DNA of 64,000 nucleotides, taken from Thiohalophilus thiocyanatoxydans (GTDB lineage: Bacteria > Pseudomonadota > Gammaproteobacteria > UBA6429 > Thiohalophilaceae). The DNA is taken from the NCBI RefSeq assembly GCF_004366735.1, contig NZ_SOQX01000002.1:1-64000 (forward strand), in the 5' to 3' direction. The translations under genes and the position numbers were made by a program. Shown here piece after piece: positions 16,590 to 26,232 of this stretch (its first letter is position 1; every line of letters begins with the position of its first letter). Below the pieces are notes generated by a model. The model worked only from the letters and a program-made list of their open reading frames with translations, was not told the origin of the DNA and did not search any database.

Positions 16590-17885
16590 TCAGGTTGTGC
16601 CTGATTTCCCCCTGTCTGGCGGGACGATTTGCCAGTTGGGATCGATATGCACGGTTTTCACCGCGTTGCCGGTGGTCTGGACGATTTCGATCGGGTAGTT
16701 GGCGATTAGCAGGCTGGTGCCCGGGTCCGGGATATGTTCCAGGTATTCGAGGATCAGGCCGTTGAGGGTCTTGGGGCCCTCAACGGGCAGCTCCCACTCC
16801 AGCGCCTTGTTGAGTTCGCGAATGGTGATACTGCCGTCGACCAGGTAGGTGCCGTCGTCCTGGATATGGATGTCACGACTGGAGGCGGCCGGATCGGTGG
16901 TGAACTCGCCAACGATCTCTTCGAGAATATCCTCCAGGGTCACCAATCCCTGAATATCGCCGTACTCGTTGACCACCAGCGCGATACGCCGGCGCTCGTG
17001 CTGAAAATTGAGCAACTGGGTGTGCAGTGGCGTACCTTCTGGGACGAAATAGGCGTCACGAATGATCTTGCGAAAGCTCTCCTTGTCCAGCTCGTCCTGC
17101 TGGAAAAGTCGCACGGCCCGGCGCAGATGCACCATGCCGATTACATGGTCGATATCCCCTTCGTAAACCGGCATGCGGGTGTGCTGACTTTCGGTCAGTT
17201 GCTGGGCGATCTCCTCCCACTCGTCGGCCAGATCGATACCAACGATCTCGTTGCGCGGGACCATGATGTCATCGACGCTGACTTTCTCCAGATCCAGAAT
17301 GCTCAGCAGCATCTCCTGATGGCGTTGCGGGATCATGCTGCCGGCCTCGCTGACCACCACGCGCAGTTCCTCGCTGCTCAGGGTCATGCGCCCGGCTTCA
17401 TCGAGTCGGACCCCGAACACCCGGAGCAGGCCGTTGGAGAGGCGGGTGATCAACCAGACCAGCGGGTAAAAGATTTTCAGCAGCGGGGCCAGAACGTAGG
17501 AGGCGGGCAGGGCATAGCGCTCCGGGTTGAAAGCCGCCAGGGTCTTGGGTGTGACCTCGGAGAAGATCAGTACGACAATGGTCAGGGCGATGGTCGCGAT
17601 CCAGATGCCCGACTCGCCGAACAGCCGGATACCGATCAGCGTGGCAATCGCCGAGGCCAGGATATTGACGAAGTTGTTGCCCAGCAGAATGACCCCGATC
17701 AGGCGATCGGGCCGGGTCAGCAGGCGTTCGGCCAGTTGCGCTCCCTTGTGCTGTTTTTCGGAGAGGTTGCGCAGCCGATAGCGATTGAGGCTCATCAGCC
17801 CCGTTTCGGAGCCGGAGAAAAATCCCGACATAATCAACAGAAAGACGAGTATGCCGATGAGCATACCAAGGGGTAATTCGTTCAA
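16590..17885 (-). CDS. CNNM/CorC-family membrane protein (HlyC/CorC, YfjD-like)
   Basis: A 431-residue protein with an N-terminal DUF21/CNNM membrane domain (about 1-180, with FFSGSETGLMSLNRYRL and GNNFVNILASAIAT), a CBS pair (about 195-330, with DIMVPRNEIVGIDL and ALVVNEYGDIQGLVTLEDI) and a C-terminal CorC/HlyC domain. Family members act in magnesium or cobalt efflux/resistance. It lies directly downstream of the CcsA-like gene on the same strand, a common pairing near ffh. Confidence 0.92.
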   Translation of the reverse strand: MNELPLGMLIGILVFLLIMSGFFSGSETGLMSLNRYRLRNLSEKQHKGAQLAERLLTRPDRLIGVILLGNNFVNILASAIATLIGIRLFGESGIWIATIALTIVVLIFSEVTPKTLAAFNPERYALPASYVLAPLLKIFYPLVWLITRLSNGLLRVFGVRLDEAGRMTLSSEELRVVVSEAGSMIPQRHQEMLLSILDLEKVSVDDIMVPRNEIVGIDLADEWEEIAQQLTESQHTRMPVYEGDIDHVIGMVHLRRAVRLFQQDELDKESFRKIIRDAYFVPEGTPLHTQLLNFQHERRRIALVVNEYGDIQGLVTLEDILEEIVGEFTTDPAASSRDIHIQDDGTYLVDGSITIRELNKALEWELPVEGPKTLNGLILEYLEHIPDPGTSLLIANYPIEIVQTTGNAVKTVHIDPNWQIVPPDRGKSGTT

Positions 17886-17981
17886 GAACGCGCTGCCTCT
17901 TGCGGATTTGGGAGTAAGTGGATTACGCAGGACATGGCTGACAGTGTCAAGGTTTCAGGTGCCGTGGTCCCGGCGTGTTGT

Positions 17982-18809
17982 TTACGCCTGATGAAGGATC
18001 AGCTCGATAACAAACTTGCTGCCGAAATAGGCCAGCATCAGGGCGATAAAGGCGGCAATGGTCCAGCGAATGGCCACGCGTCCGCGCCAGCCGAACTGGA
18101 TGCGTCCCCAGAGCAGGATGGCAAACAGGATCCAGGCGATGATCGACAACACGGTTTTGTGAACCAGGTGCTGGGCGAACAGATCCTCCAGATAGAAGCC
18201 GCCGCTGAGCAGTGAAACGCTCAACACGATAAAGCCCAGGCCGATCATCTGGAACAGCATGGTTTCCATGGTCTCCAGCGGCGGCAGCGCGCGCAGGATA
18301 CCGCCCGGCTGTTTGTTGTGCAGATGCGCTTCCTGGAAATACAACAGGATGGCCTGCACCACGGCGATGCTCAGCAGGCTGTAGGCGAGAATCGAGATCA
18401 GAATATGAAATTCCAGACCGGCACTCAGATCCCGCGCCAGATACTGGTGTTCGTCACTGAGCAGGCGTAACAGCACGGTCAGGGCGGTAAACGGCAGGAC
18501 GACGATGCCGAGGGATTCGATGGGGCGGGTGAACGATGACAGAATCAGTAACAGCGCCACCAGCCAGCCCACCAGGCTGAAAACGGTGTAGAAACCGACA
18601 TCCAGACCGGCATCGGTCCACAACAGTTGCCAGAGCAGGCTGCCGTGCAGCGCCACCGCCACCAGGCCGATCAGCAACGGGCGCAAGCGGGCGGCCTGCT
18701 GCGCCATGGCGCCGCCGATCAGACGTTGCCATAGCAGGCCGCCGGCCAGCAGGTACAGGAGTATGCCGGCCACGCCGGGCAAGAACAGATTCAACGCGAG
18801 GGAATTCAT
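17982..18809 (-). CDS. CcsA/HemX-like cytochrome c assembly membrane protein (YpjD)
   Basis: A 275-residue protein with about eight helices and the family signature in the HILISILAYSLLSIAVVQAIL region, plus HLVHKTVLSIIAWILFAILL near the C-terminus. The conserved histidines suggest haem handling, as in CcsA, but YpjD-type proteins next to ffh have no proven role. Start: the ATG at 18809 is preferred; an adjacent GTG or an upstream extension to 18890 is possible. Confidence 0.85.
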   Translation of the reverse strand: MNSLALNLFLPGVAGILLYLLAGGLLWQRLIGGAMAQQAARLRPLLIGLVAVALHGSLLWQLLWTDAGLDVGFYTVFSLVGWLVALLLILSSFTRPIESLGIVVLPFTALTVLLRLLSDEHQYLARDLSAGLEFHILISILAYSLLSIAVVQAILLYFQEAHLHNKQPGGILRALPPLETMETMLFQMIGLGFIVLSVSLLSGGFYLEDLFAQHLVHKTVLSIIAWILFAILLWGRIQFGWRGRVAIRWTIAAFIALMLAYFGSKFVIELILHQA

Positions 18810-19109
18810 CACGGGCAAATCATCGCACAGCTCGATCGGTGAAGGAAGTATATATCTTCCGGCGCGGCGTGGATCGGACAGGGCGTTCACGGTGCACGGT
18901 CGCCGGATCGGGTTGCGGATAGGCGTCGGCGGGGCGAATTGCCGCCATTGTCGGCTAATCGTCGCGTTAAGCCTATAAAATGGCTGATTATCAAGCTCTT
19001 AGACTTGTGACTCTGGTGGCATTTTGGTTTACTTGAAAATGGCATCATTGGACTCGTTATAAAAAGGGGTGAAGCATGATTCAGATTGGCGGAGTTAGGG
19101 CTTAACTAG

Positions 19110-19874
19110 ATGGAATTGCAGGTTTTAGGTTGCAGCGGCGGTGTCGGCGACGGTTTGCGTACCACCACGATGAAGTTGGGCCAGGAGATTCTGATCGATG
19201 CCGGCACCGGTGTGGGCGATCTGACCCTGGAGCAGATGACCGATCTGCGGCATATTTTCCTCACCCATTCGCATCTGGATCACATCGCCAGCATTCCCCT
19301 GCTGGTGGACAGTGTGTTCGAGCATCTGCACGAACCGCTGACCATCCACGCCCTGGATGCGACCCTCGATGCCCTGCGCACGCACATTTTCAACAATGTC
19401 ATCTGGCCCGACTTTGCCGCGCTGCCGCATCCTGATCGGCCGGTGCTGCGTTATCAGCCGATGCAGCCGGGCGAAAGCCGGCAAGTGGGGGAGCTGCAGT
19501 TCGAGATGGTGCCGGTCAATCACGTGGTCCCCGGAGTGGGCTATATCGTGCGCAATACCCGGCGGGTATTCGCTTTCAGTGGCGATACCACCACCAATGA
19601 CACCTTCTGGGCCCGGCTCAACCAGCTGGATCGGCTGGACATGCTGATCGTCGAGGCCGCCTTCCCGGATCGCGATATCGACATCTGCCGCCGTGCCGGC
19701 CATTATTGCCCCTCGCTGCTGGCGGAAGATCTCCTCAAGCTGCGCCACCGGCCCGAGATCTACATCTCCCACAACAAGCCGGGTGACGAGGACGAGATTT
19801 ATGACGAGTGTCGCCGCGTTATCACCACCCATCACCTCAATCGCCTCTCGGCGGGCAGTCGTTTCACGTTATAA
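19110..19874 (+). CDS. MBL-fold hydrolase, class II cyclic-nucleotide phosphodiesterase-like
   Basis: A 254-residue metallo-beta-lactamase-fold protein. The metal-binding motif is THSHLDH near residue 52; further ligands are the His of VPVNHVVPG and the Asp of FSGDTT, with a final ISHNKPGDED. The early GCSGGVG and TTMKLG fit the group that includes class II cAMP phosphodiesterases and RNase Z-like enzymes. The substrate is not determined by sequence. It is followed by ffh after 48 bp. Confidence 0.82.
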   Translation: MELQVLGCSGGVGDGLRTTTMKLGQEILIDAGTGVGDLTLEQMTDLRHIFLTHSHLDHIASIPLLVDSVFEHLHEPLTIHALDATLDALRTHIFNNVIWPDFAALPHPDRPVLRYQPMQPGESRQVGELQFEMVPVNHVVPGVGYIVRNTRRVFAFSGDTTTNDTFWARLNQLDRLDMLIVEAAFPDRDIDICRRAGHYCPSLLAEDLLKLRHRPEIYISHNKPGDEDEIYDECRRVITTHHLNRLSAGSRFTL

Positions 19875-19875
19875 T
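19870..19875 (+). promoter_or_regulatory. Possible -10 box of ffh
   Basis: A perfect TATAAT overlaps the stop codon of the MBL-fold gene, 47 bp before ffh. No good -35 box is visible 17 bp upstream, so the assignment is tentative. Confidence 0.3.
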
Positions 19876-19922
19876 CCTCCCGTGGCCGCTGCAGCGGTCG
19901 GGTTCAATTCAAGTGAGGCAGT

Positions 19923-21284
19923 ATGTTTGATGGTCTGAGCGAGCGACTTGGCCAGACGGTGCGTAACCTGCGGGGTGTCGGCCGGCTGACTGAGGAGAAT
20001 ATCAAGGACACTCTGCGCGAGGTGCGCATGGCCCTGCTGGAGGCCGATGTGGCCCTGCCGGTGGTCAAGGAATTTACCGATCACGTGCGAGAGAAGGCGC
20101 TGGGCGAGGATGTGCTCAAAAGCCTGACCCCGGGTCAGGCGCTGATCAAGATCGTCAACGATGAACTGGTCGCGCTGATGGGCGCGGCCAACGACAGTCT
20201 GGATCTGAGCGTGACCCCGCCGGCGGTGATCCTGCTGGCCGGCCTGCAGGGCTCGGGCAAGACCACCAGCGCCGGCAAGCTGGCTCGCTGGCTGCAGGAG
20301 AACCAGAAAAAATCGGTCATGCTGGTCAGTACCGACATCTATCGCCCGGCGGCCATCGATCAGCTGGAGACCGTGGCCGGCCAGGTGGAGGCCGAATTCT
20401 GCCCCAGTGCCAGTGACGAGGATCCGGTGAAAATTGCCCAACGGGCGCTGGAGCAGGCGAAGGTCAAGCACAAGGATGTCTTGATTGTGGATACCGCCGG
20501 GCGACTGCACATCGACGAGACCATGATGGACGAGGTGCGGCGTCTGCACGAGGCGGTCCAGCCGGTCGAGACCCTGTTCGTGGTCGACAGCATGACCGGT
20601 CAGGACGCAGCCAACACCGCGCGCGCCTTCCACGATGCGCTGCCGCTGACCGGGGTGATCCTGACCAAGACCGATGGTGACGCCCGCGGCGGGGCGGCGC
20701 TGTCGATTCGCCAGATCACCGGCAAGCCGATCAAGTTCCTCGGTACCGGCGAGAAGACCACCGCGCTGGAGCCCTTTCATCCGGATCGGATCGCCTCGCG
20801 CATCCTGGGCATGGGCGACGTGGTCTCCCTGGTCGAAGAGGCCCAGGGCCAGATCGATGTGGACGAGGCCGAGAAGATGGCGGCCAAGCTCAAGAAGGGC
20901 AAGGGCTTCGATCTGGAGGATTTTCTCGCCCAGTTCCAGCAGATGAAAAAAATGGGCGGGCTCTCCAGCCTGATGGACAAGCTGCCCGGTATGCCCAATG
21001 TGCCCCAGGGGGCGATGGATGCGGCGGCCGGCGAGCAGCAGATGAAGCGCATGGAGGCGATCATCCGCTCCATGACCCCCGCGGAGCGGCGCAAACCGGA
21101 TCTGATCAAGGGCTCACGCAAGCGGCGCATCGCCGGGGGCTCCGGCACCCAGATCCAGGACGTCAACCGGCTGCTCAAGCAGTTTACCCAGATGCAGAAG
21201 ATGATGAAGAAAATGAAAGGCGGCGGCATGGCCAAGATGATGCGCGGCCTCAAGGGCGGCAACCTGCCGCCGGGGTTGATGTAA
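19923..21284 (+). CDS. ffh: Signal recognition particle GTPase Ffh
   Basis: Ffh (SRP54) binds 4.5S RNA and signal sequences to target proteins to the inner membrane. The N domain starts MFDGLSERLGQTVRNLRG. The G domain has P-loop GLQGSGKTT (about 107-115), DTAGR and TKTDGDARGGAAL. The methionine-rich M domain ends QKMMKKMKGGGMAKMM. Its 453 residues match the family. It precedes the rpsP operon, a conserved neighbour. Confidence 0.97.
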   Translation: MFDGLSERLGQTVRNLRGVGRLTEENIKDTLREVRMALLEADVALPVVKEFTDHVREKALGEDVLKSLTPGQALIKIVNDELVALMGAANDSLDLSVTPPAVILLAGLQGSGKTTSAGKLARWLQENQKKSVMLVSTDIYRPAAIDQLETVAGQVEAEFCPSASDEDPVKIAQRALEQAKVKHKDVLIVDTAGRLHIDETMMDEVRRLHEAVQPVETLFVVDSMTGQDAANTARAFHDALPLTGVILTKTDGDARGGAALSIRQITGKPIKFLGTGEKTTALEPFHPDRIASRILGMGDVVSLVEEAQGQIDVDEAEKMAAKLKKGKGFDLEDFLAQFQQMKKMGGLSSLMDKLPGMPNVPQGAMDAAAGEQQMKRMEAIIRSMTPAERRKPDLIKGSRKRRIAGGSGTQIQDVNRLLKQFTQMQKMMKKMKGGGMAKMMRGLKGGNLPPGLM

Positions 21285-21430
21285 CCGCCCGGAAGGCGTG
21301 CGGGGTACAGCCCGAGCCTCGAAACAGGGCGAAAACCGCCGAAGACACGTTTTATTCAGGGGCTTCAATGGCTGACGCTGTAGTCAGTGACCGGGGCGGG
21401 TAAATTTTCCCGCAAAATGGCTCTAAACCC

Positions 21431-21458
21431 TTCACTTTTCCGCCATTTTCAGTACAAT
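21431..21458 (+). promoter_or_regulatory. Probable promoter of the rpsP operon
   Basis: TTCACT (21431-21436) and TACAAT (21453-21458) are separated by 16 bp. Transcription would start near 21465, giving a leader of about 75 nt before rpsP. No other candidate in the ffh-rpsP gap is better. Confidence 0.5.
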
Positions 21459-21539
21459 GCCCCCCTCTTTTCGGGAAGGCTGTCCGACCGCGAGTCGTGA
21501 CGGCCTCAATTTATTTGGTACAAGAGGTTATAAGTCGCG

Positions 21540-21797
21540 ATGGTAACCATACGTTTGGCACGCGCCGGCGCTAAAAAACGCCCTTTCTATCACATCGTGG
21601 TCACGGACTCCCGTAACCGCCGGGATGGCAGCTATCTCGAGCGCCTGGGGTTCTTCAACCCGGTGGCCACCGGTAACGAGGTGCGTCTGAACCTGGACAG
21701 TGAGCGTATTTCTCACTGGATCAGCAAGGGCGCCCAGGCTTCCGAACGGGTCAGCAAACTCGTCAAGGAACAGCAGAAACGGGCCACAGCGGCGTAA
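21540..21797 (+). CDS. rpsP: 30S ribosomal protein S16
   Basis: An 85-residue small-subunit protein starting [20 protein letters not shown], the family signature, followed by [26 protein letters not shown] precedes the ATG. It is the first gene of the rpsP-rimM-trmD-rplS operon, which ends at the terminator near 23620. Confidence 0.97.
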   Translation: MVTIRLARAGAKKRPFYHIVVTDSRNRRDGSYLERLGFFNPVATGNEVRLNLDSERISHWISKGAQASERVSKLVKEQQKRATAA

Positions 21798-21860
21798 GAC
21801 GCTGTAACACCGCCTGGATCCCGAAGACGGGCCATGCCGGGCGGAGGACTGCGACAGGCC

Positions 21861-22385
21861 ATGCAACATGCCGATGACATGATTGTGTTGGGGCATATAA
21901 GTGGCCTGTTTGGTGTCCAGGGCTGGGTGAAGGTCTATTCCCATACCGAACCTCGCGACAACATTTTGCGTTATTCCCCCTGGTATCTGTCGATCGAGGG
22001 CGAATGGCGGCCCTATCCGGTGGCACAGGGCAAGCAGCACGGCAAGACGCTGATCGCCCGACTGGAATCGTGCGCGGATCGCGACAACGCCGCGGCGCTG
22101 GTCGGCAAGGAGATCGCCGTGACCCGGGCCCAGCTGCCGGCACTGGATGAGGGCGATTATTACTGGCGGGATCTGCTGGGCTTGCAGGTTATCAACCTGG
22201 GCGAGCGGAATCTGGGCCAGGTGACGAACCTGATGGAAACCGGCGCCAATGATGTGCTGGTGGTCGAGTCGCAGCAAGACGGCGAGAGACACGAACGGCT
22301 GATCCCCTTTATCCGCGAACAGGTGATCAAAAACGTGGATCTCGAGCAGGGCGTGATACGCGTCGACTGGGATCCGGATTATTGA
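21861..22385 (+). CDS. rimM: Ribosome maturation factor RimM
   Basis: RimM binds S19 and assists maturation of the 30S head. The N-terminal domain has IVLGHISGLFGVQGWVKVYS, and the C-terminal PRC-barrel contains DYYWRDLLGLQVIN and GANDVLVV. The ATG at 21861 is chosen because GGAGG lies upstream and the resulting N-terminus (174 residues) matches family length. ATGs at 21834 and 21879 are alternatives. Confidence 0.93.
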   Translation: MQHADDMIVLGHISGLFGVQGWVKVYSHTEPRDNILRYSPWYLSIEGEWRPYPVAQGKQHGKTLIARLESCADRDNAAALVGKEIAVTRAQLPALDEGDYYWRDLLGLQVINLGERNLGQVTNLMETGANDVLVVESQQDGERHERLIPFIREQVIKNVDLEQGVIRVDWDPDY

Positions 22386-22419
22386 TTCATGCCGGGCAAC
22401 GGTATGAAGGTGAAGTGAC

Positions 22420-23163
22420 ATGCGCTTTGATTTTGTCACCCTGTTTCCGGAGATGTTCAGCGCGGTCACCGGCGCCGGAATCACCGGCCGGGCACTGAGC
22501 CGCGGTCTGGTCGAGGTGGGACTCTACAATCCGCGCGACTATACCGCGGACCGTTACCAGACGGTGGACGACCGCCCCTACGGCGGCGGCCCCGGGATGG
22601 TGATGCTGTTCGAGCCGCTGCGTGATGCGATTCGTGATGCACGTGGCAGCGGCGACGCCGCGGGACGGGTAATCTACCTGTCACCGCAGGGGCGCAAACT
22701 GGATCAGGCCGGACTCGAAGCGTTGTCCCGCCACTCGCACCTGATACTGGTGTGTGGTCGCTACGAAGGGATCGACGAGCGGCTGATTCAGGCCGAGGTC
22801 GACGAGGAGTGGTCCATCGGTGACTACGTTCTCAGTGGCGGCGAACTGGCCGCCATGGTGATGATGGACGGAATCACCCGGTTGTTGCCCGACGCGCTGG
22901 GCCACGAGGATTCGGCGCAACAGGATTCTTTTTCGGACGGGCTGCTGGATTTTCCGCAGTTTACCCGGCCGGAGATGATAGAAGGCAGGCAAGTCCCGCC
23001 GGTATTGCTCAGTGGCGATCACAAGGCCATCGAGCGCTGGCGGCTCAAACAGGCGCTGGGTCGAACCTGGCTGCGACGTCCCGATTTACTCGAGACGTTC
23101 GAACTGGATGAGGAACAACAGACTTTGCTCGCGGAATTTATCCACGAGCAGGATATTGAATAA
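22420..23163 (+). CDS. trmD: tRNA (guanine-37-N1)-methyltransferase
   Basis: TrmD methylates G37 of tRNAs using SAM and has the trefoil-knot SPOUT fold. The start [20 protein letters not shown] and the knot motifs [27 protein letters not shown] and [14 protein letters not shown] are all present. The length of 247 residues is normal. It is part of the rpsP operon, 34 bp after rimM. Confidence 0.97.
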   Translation: MRFDFVTLFPEMFSAVTGAGITGRALSRGLVEVGLYNPRDYTADRYQTVDDRPYGGGPGMVMLFEPLRDAIRDARGSGDAAGRVIYLSPQGRKLDQAGLEALSRHSHLILVCGRYEGIDERLIQAEVDEEWSIGDYVLSGGELAAMVMMDGITRLLPDALGHEDSAQQDSFSDGLLDFPQFTRPEMIEGRQVPPVLLSGDHKAIERWRLKQALGRTWLRRPDLLETFELDEEQQTLLAEFIHEQDIE

Positions 23164-23190
23164 CGAGGCACGAGCTTGGGAGCGATGAGC

Positions 23191-23541
23191 ATGAGTAACA
23201 TTATCGACCAGTTAGACGCGGAACAGATGAACAAGGAAATCCCGGAGTTCGGCCCCGGCGATACCGTCGTCGTTCAGGTAAAAGTGAAGGAAGGTACGCG
23301 CGAACGTCTGCAGGCCTATGAAGGCGTGGTGATCGCCAAGCGTAACCGCGGCCTCAACTCCTCGTTCACCGTGCGCAAGGTATCGTACGGTGAAGGTGTT
23401 GAGCGTGTTTTCCAGGTCTACAGCCCGACCCTGGCCGACATTCAGGTCAAGCGTCGCGGCGATGTGCGTCGTGCCAAGCTCTACTACCTGCGCGAACGTG
23501 CCGGCAAGTCTGCCCGCATCAAGGAAAAGCTCACCAAGTAA
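23191..23541 (+). CDS. rplS: 50S ribosomal protein L19
   Basis: A 116-residue protein at the 30S-50S interface. The start at 23191 ([14 protein letters not shown]) matches E. coli L19, so the in-frame ATG/GTG codons upstream are not used. Conserved segments are [30 protein letters not shown] and [19 protein letters not shown]. It is the last gene of the operon. Confidence 0.97.
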   Translation: MSNIIDQLDAEQMNKEIPEFGPGDTVVVQVKVKEGTRERLQAYEGVVIAKRNRGLNSSFTVRKVSYGEGVERVFQVYSPTLADIQVKRRGDVRRAKLYYLRERAGKSARIKEKLTK

Positions 23542-23594
23542 ACTGGTGCGGCATGGCAGTCCGCTCGAACTACCGCGCGCCGGTAATCATAAAA

Positions 23595-23627
23595 ACGGGT
23601 AACCCGCCAGGGTTACCCGTTTTTTTG
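23595..23627 (+). terminator. Rho-independent terminator of the rpsP operon
   Basis: ACGGGTAACCC (23595-23605) pairs perfectly with GGGTTACCCGT (23610-23620) around a 4-nt loop and is followed by a run of T residues to 23626. It lies 54 bp after rplS, a textbook intrinsic terminator. Confidence 0.95.
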
Positions 23628-23648
23628 TATTGGCGACGGCAATCCCGC

Positions 23649-25493
23649 GTGCGGGGGCCGCGCTGGCGCGGGATACTTGCTGCGCTGGTGCTGCTGATCG
23701 CGCCGCCGCTGGCCGCCGACGAATCCCTGCAGGAGGTACGCGCCCTGGCCGACAGCGGCGCCGCCACCCTGGCGATGCAGTTGCTCGATGAGCTGCAACC
23801 GACCATGCCTTCCCAACAGAGCGAATGGCTGGCGCTGGAGCGCGAACGGGTTCGGATCTATCGCCAGAGCGGTCAGTGGCAGCAACTGGCCAGCCGGTTG
23901 ACCGGCTTTCCCCGCAATATGCCGGAGCAGGCCGTGCGCTGGGCCATGACCGAGCGGGCCAACGCCTTTTTGAAACTGGATAAACCGCGACGGGCCCTGT
24001 CGGTGTTGCAGGAGCTGATCTGGTTAATTGAGCCGGTCGAGGATGAATGGCTGCGCCGTTGGCGGGAACTGGTGATGATCAGTTACATTCGTCTGGGGCT
24101 GGCCGAAGACGCCTATCTGGCCAGTCGCCAGTTTTATCAGGACTATCCCCCGCAAAACCGTGAAGACCGCCTGTTGCAGGCGCGGATTCTGCTGATGAGC
24201 GATCGCCCCGGGGAGGTGCCAGAACTGCTGGCCGGCGAAGAGGATGCCGAAGCCGGCATGCTGACGCTGCTGGCCCAGTTGCGTGGTGACGTGCGTGCAC
24301 CGAAGACAGTCATGCAGGCCGGCCTGCGTCACCTGCGCGGCAAATGGGTCAAGGCCGATAACCGCCACCATTTATGGGCGGTGATCGCCGAGGCGGCCCG
24401 GCGTAGCGGGGATCGGATCACCACCGCCAACGCCCTGGAGCATGTGCTGGCCGGGCATAGTACAGAACCCCTGCCGCCCGGTCTGTTCGACTATAACGCC
24501 GACAGCCTCTGGAACGCCTATGTGGATCTGGCCACCTATCTGGGCAACCAGCAACAGTTTCTGATCGGCGATGACGCGCCCTGGTTCAAGGCCGCGGAGC
24601 AGGCGCGGCGCAAGCAGCCGGTGCGCGCCCGATCCTATTACGCGGTATTAATGCTCAAGGGGCAGACCGCGGCCAGCCGCCAGCGCGCGGCCAAAGCGTT
24701 CATTGCCCTGATGCGCCAGCGTTCGCGCGGCGCCGCGCTGATGGAAGCGTTGTTTCTCGACAGCAAACAGTTTCGGCAGGTTGCGGCTATTCCGCTCAGC
24801 GTTCGACTGGAGCTGGTGGACATTGCGCTGGCGCGTTCGGAGATCGAACGCGCCTCGGCCCTGATGGCGAGTATCGAACAGGTGCCCGAAGACGAAGAGG
24901 CGTTTATCTGGCAATTACGCCGCGCGCGTATTCTGGTGCTGGGAGGTGAAGTGAGCAAGGGCCATCAGACCCTGCAGGATCTTCTGGCGTCGATGACACA
25001 GCCGCAGGAACAACAGCTGGATCAGGTGTTGCAAGTGGTGTTCGATCTGCAGACCGCCGGGGCGCATGAGGAGGCACTGGATCTTTTTGCGATACTGCAA
25101 GAACTGACCACCGACACCAAACGTAAACGCGAACTTTATTACTGGATGGCCGATTCCCATCAGTCCCGGGAACAGTTTGCCGAGGCGGCCCGTCTGTATC
25201 TTAAATCCGCCATGTTGATCGGCGCCGATGCCATGGATCCCTGGGCGCAGACCGCCCGCTATCAGGCCGGGGTCGCCCTGTCGCGGGCGGGCCTGGTGGA
25301 CGATGCCCGGGCGCTGTTTGAACACCTGCTGCGGGTGACCGAGGATAAAAGTCGCAAAGCAGTGTTGCGCCAGGAGTTGCAAAAGCTGTGGTTGCTGGAA
25401 GGCGGACGCAGTGGTGACGCCGCCGCACCTGCCACGGATGACGCCGCGGCAAACCGGTTTCAGGCGCCCGCGGCCTCCCGTTCGCCGCAGTAA
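23649..25493 (+). CDS. Exported helical-repeat (TPR-like) protein
   Basis: A protein of about 614 residues. After a signal-peptide-like N-terminus (RWRGILAALVLLIAPPLAADE) come repeated helical pairs with TPR character, for example LADSGAATLAMQLLDELQ, KLDKPRRALSVLQELIWL and AEDAYLASRQFYQDYP. No catalytic motif is visible. The start is uncertain: the long frame begins within the rplS tail and crosses the terminator, so I take the GTG at 23649 (TTG at 23625 is the alternative). A periplasmic scaffold or assembly role is inference. Confidence 0.65.
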   Translation: MRGPRWRGILAALVLLIAPPLAADESLQEVRALADSGAATLAMQLLDELQPTMPSQQSEWLALERERVRIYRQSGQWQQLASRLTGFPRNMPEQAVRWAMTERANAFLKLDKPRRALSVLQELIWLIEPVEDEWLRRWRELVMISYIRLGLAEDAYLASRQFYQDYPPQNREDRLLQARILLMSDRPGEVPELLAGEEDAEAGMLTLLAQLRGDVRAPKTVMQAGLRHLRGKWVKADNRHHLWAVIAEAARRSGDRITTANALEHVLAGHSTEPLPPGLFDYNADSLWNAYVDLATYLGNQQQFLIGDDAPWFKAAEQARRKQPVRARSYYAVLMLKGQTAASRQRAAKAFIALMRQRSRGAALMEALFLDSKQFRQVAAIPLSVRLELVDIALARSEIERASALMASIEQVPEDEEAFIWQLRRARILVLGGEVSKGHQTLQDLLASMTQPQEQQLDQVLQVVFDLQTAGAHEEALDLFAILQELTTDTKRKRELYYWMADSHQSREQFAEAARLYLKSAMLIGADAMDPWAQTARYQAGVALSRAGLVDDARALFEHLLRVTEDKSRKAVLRQELQKLWLLEGGRSGDAAAPATDDAAANRFQAPAASRSPQ

Positions 25494-25752
25494 ACTCAAA
25501 GGGCGGGATTCGCGTTGCCCGGGTGAGGCACGATACGCACAGAGTGAATCATGCGCCGCCATGGAGCGGTCGGCAGAACGAAGCAGGGCGGGTTGGCGGT
25601 GATGGCCGGCGCCACCGAAGGGCTGGCGGCCTCGCGGTTCTATCCTGTTTATGCCTGAACGATCGTGGAAACAGCGCAGTTCGGACTGGTATCCGCGCAC
25701 TTATCCGGACAGAATAGGGCGTGTTCTCACCGGTATAAATTCGGGTATTGAT

Positions 25753-26232
25753 ATGACCATCTCCCGCTTTCAGATCACCGTGCCGCCGGGGACCCTGGCT
25801 GTCACCCTGAACGGGGAGGTCATCACCGGCATCGATTTACATGCGCGTCCGCTTCAACGGCTACCGGCGGCGAGCCGGGATGCGGAAAAACGGGTGGCCG
25901 CCGAGCTGGCTGCCTATTTTGTCGATGCCGCGGCGCCGCTGGCGTGGCCGCTCCAGTTTGCCGGCAGCGATTATCAGCTACGGGTGTGGCGGGCGTTGCG
26001 GGCCATTCCGGCGGGGAAGGTCAAAACCTATGGCCAGCTGGCGGCGGAGATCGGCGGCTGTGCCCAGGCGGTGGGCAATGCCTGTCGGCAAAATCCGATT
26101 CCCATCTATATTCCCTGTCACCGGGTGGTGGCGCGCGGAGGGATTGGCGGCTTTGCCGGCAAGACCGCCGGCCAGCCGATCCGGCTCAAGCGCTGGTTGC
26201 TGCAACACGAGGGTGTGGTGCTCACCGCATGA
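25753..26232 (+). CDS. ogt: Methylated-DNA-protein cysteine methyltransferase
   Basis: A 159-residue suicide enzyme that repairs O6-alkylguanine. The active-site motif IPCHRVVARGGIGGFAGK contains the acceptor Cys, preceded by YQLRVWRALRAIPAGKVKTYGQLA, the helix-turn-helix that binds the minor groove. The ATG at 25753 is used because the family N-terminus starts there and upstream codons look non-coding. The stop overlaps the xerD start (ATGA). Confidence 0.93.
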   Translation: MTISRFQITVPPGTLAVTLNGEVITGIDLHARPLQRLPAASRDAEKRVAAELAAYFVDAAAPLAWPLQFAGSDYQLRVWRALRAIPAGKVKTYGQLAAEIGGCAQAVGNACRQNPIPIYIPCHRVVARGGIGGFAGKTAGQPIRLKRWLLQHEGVVLTA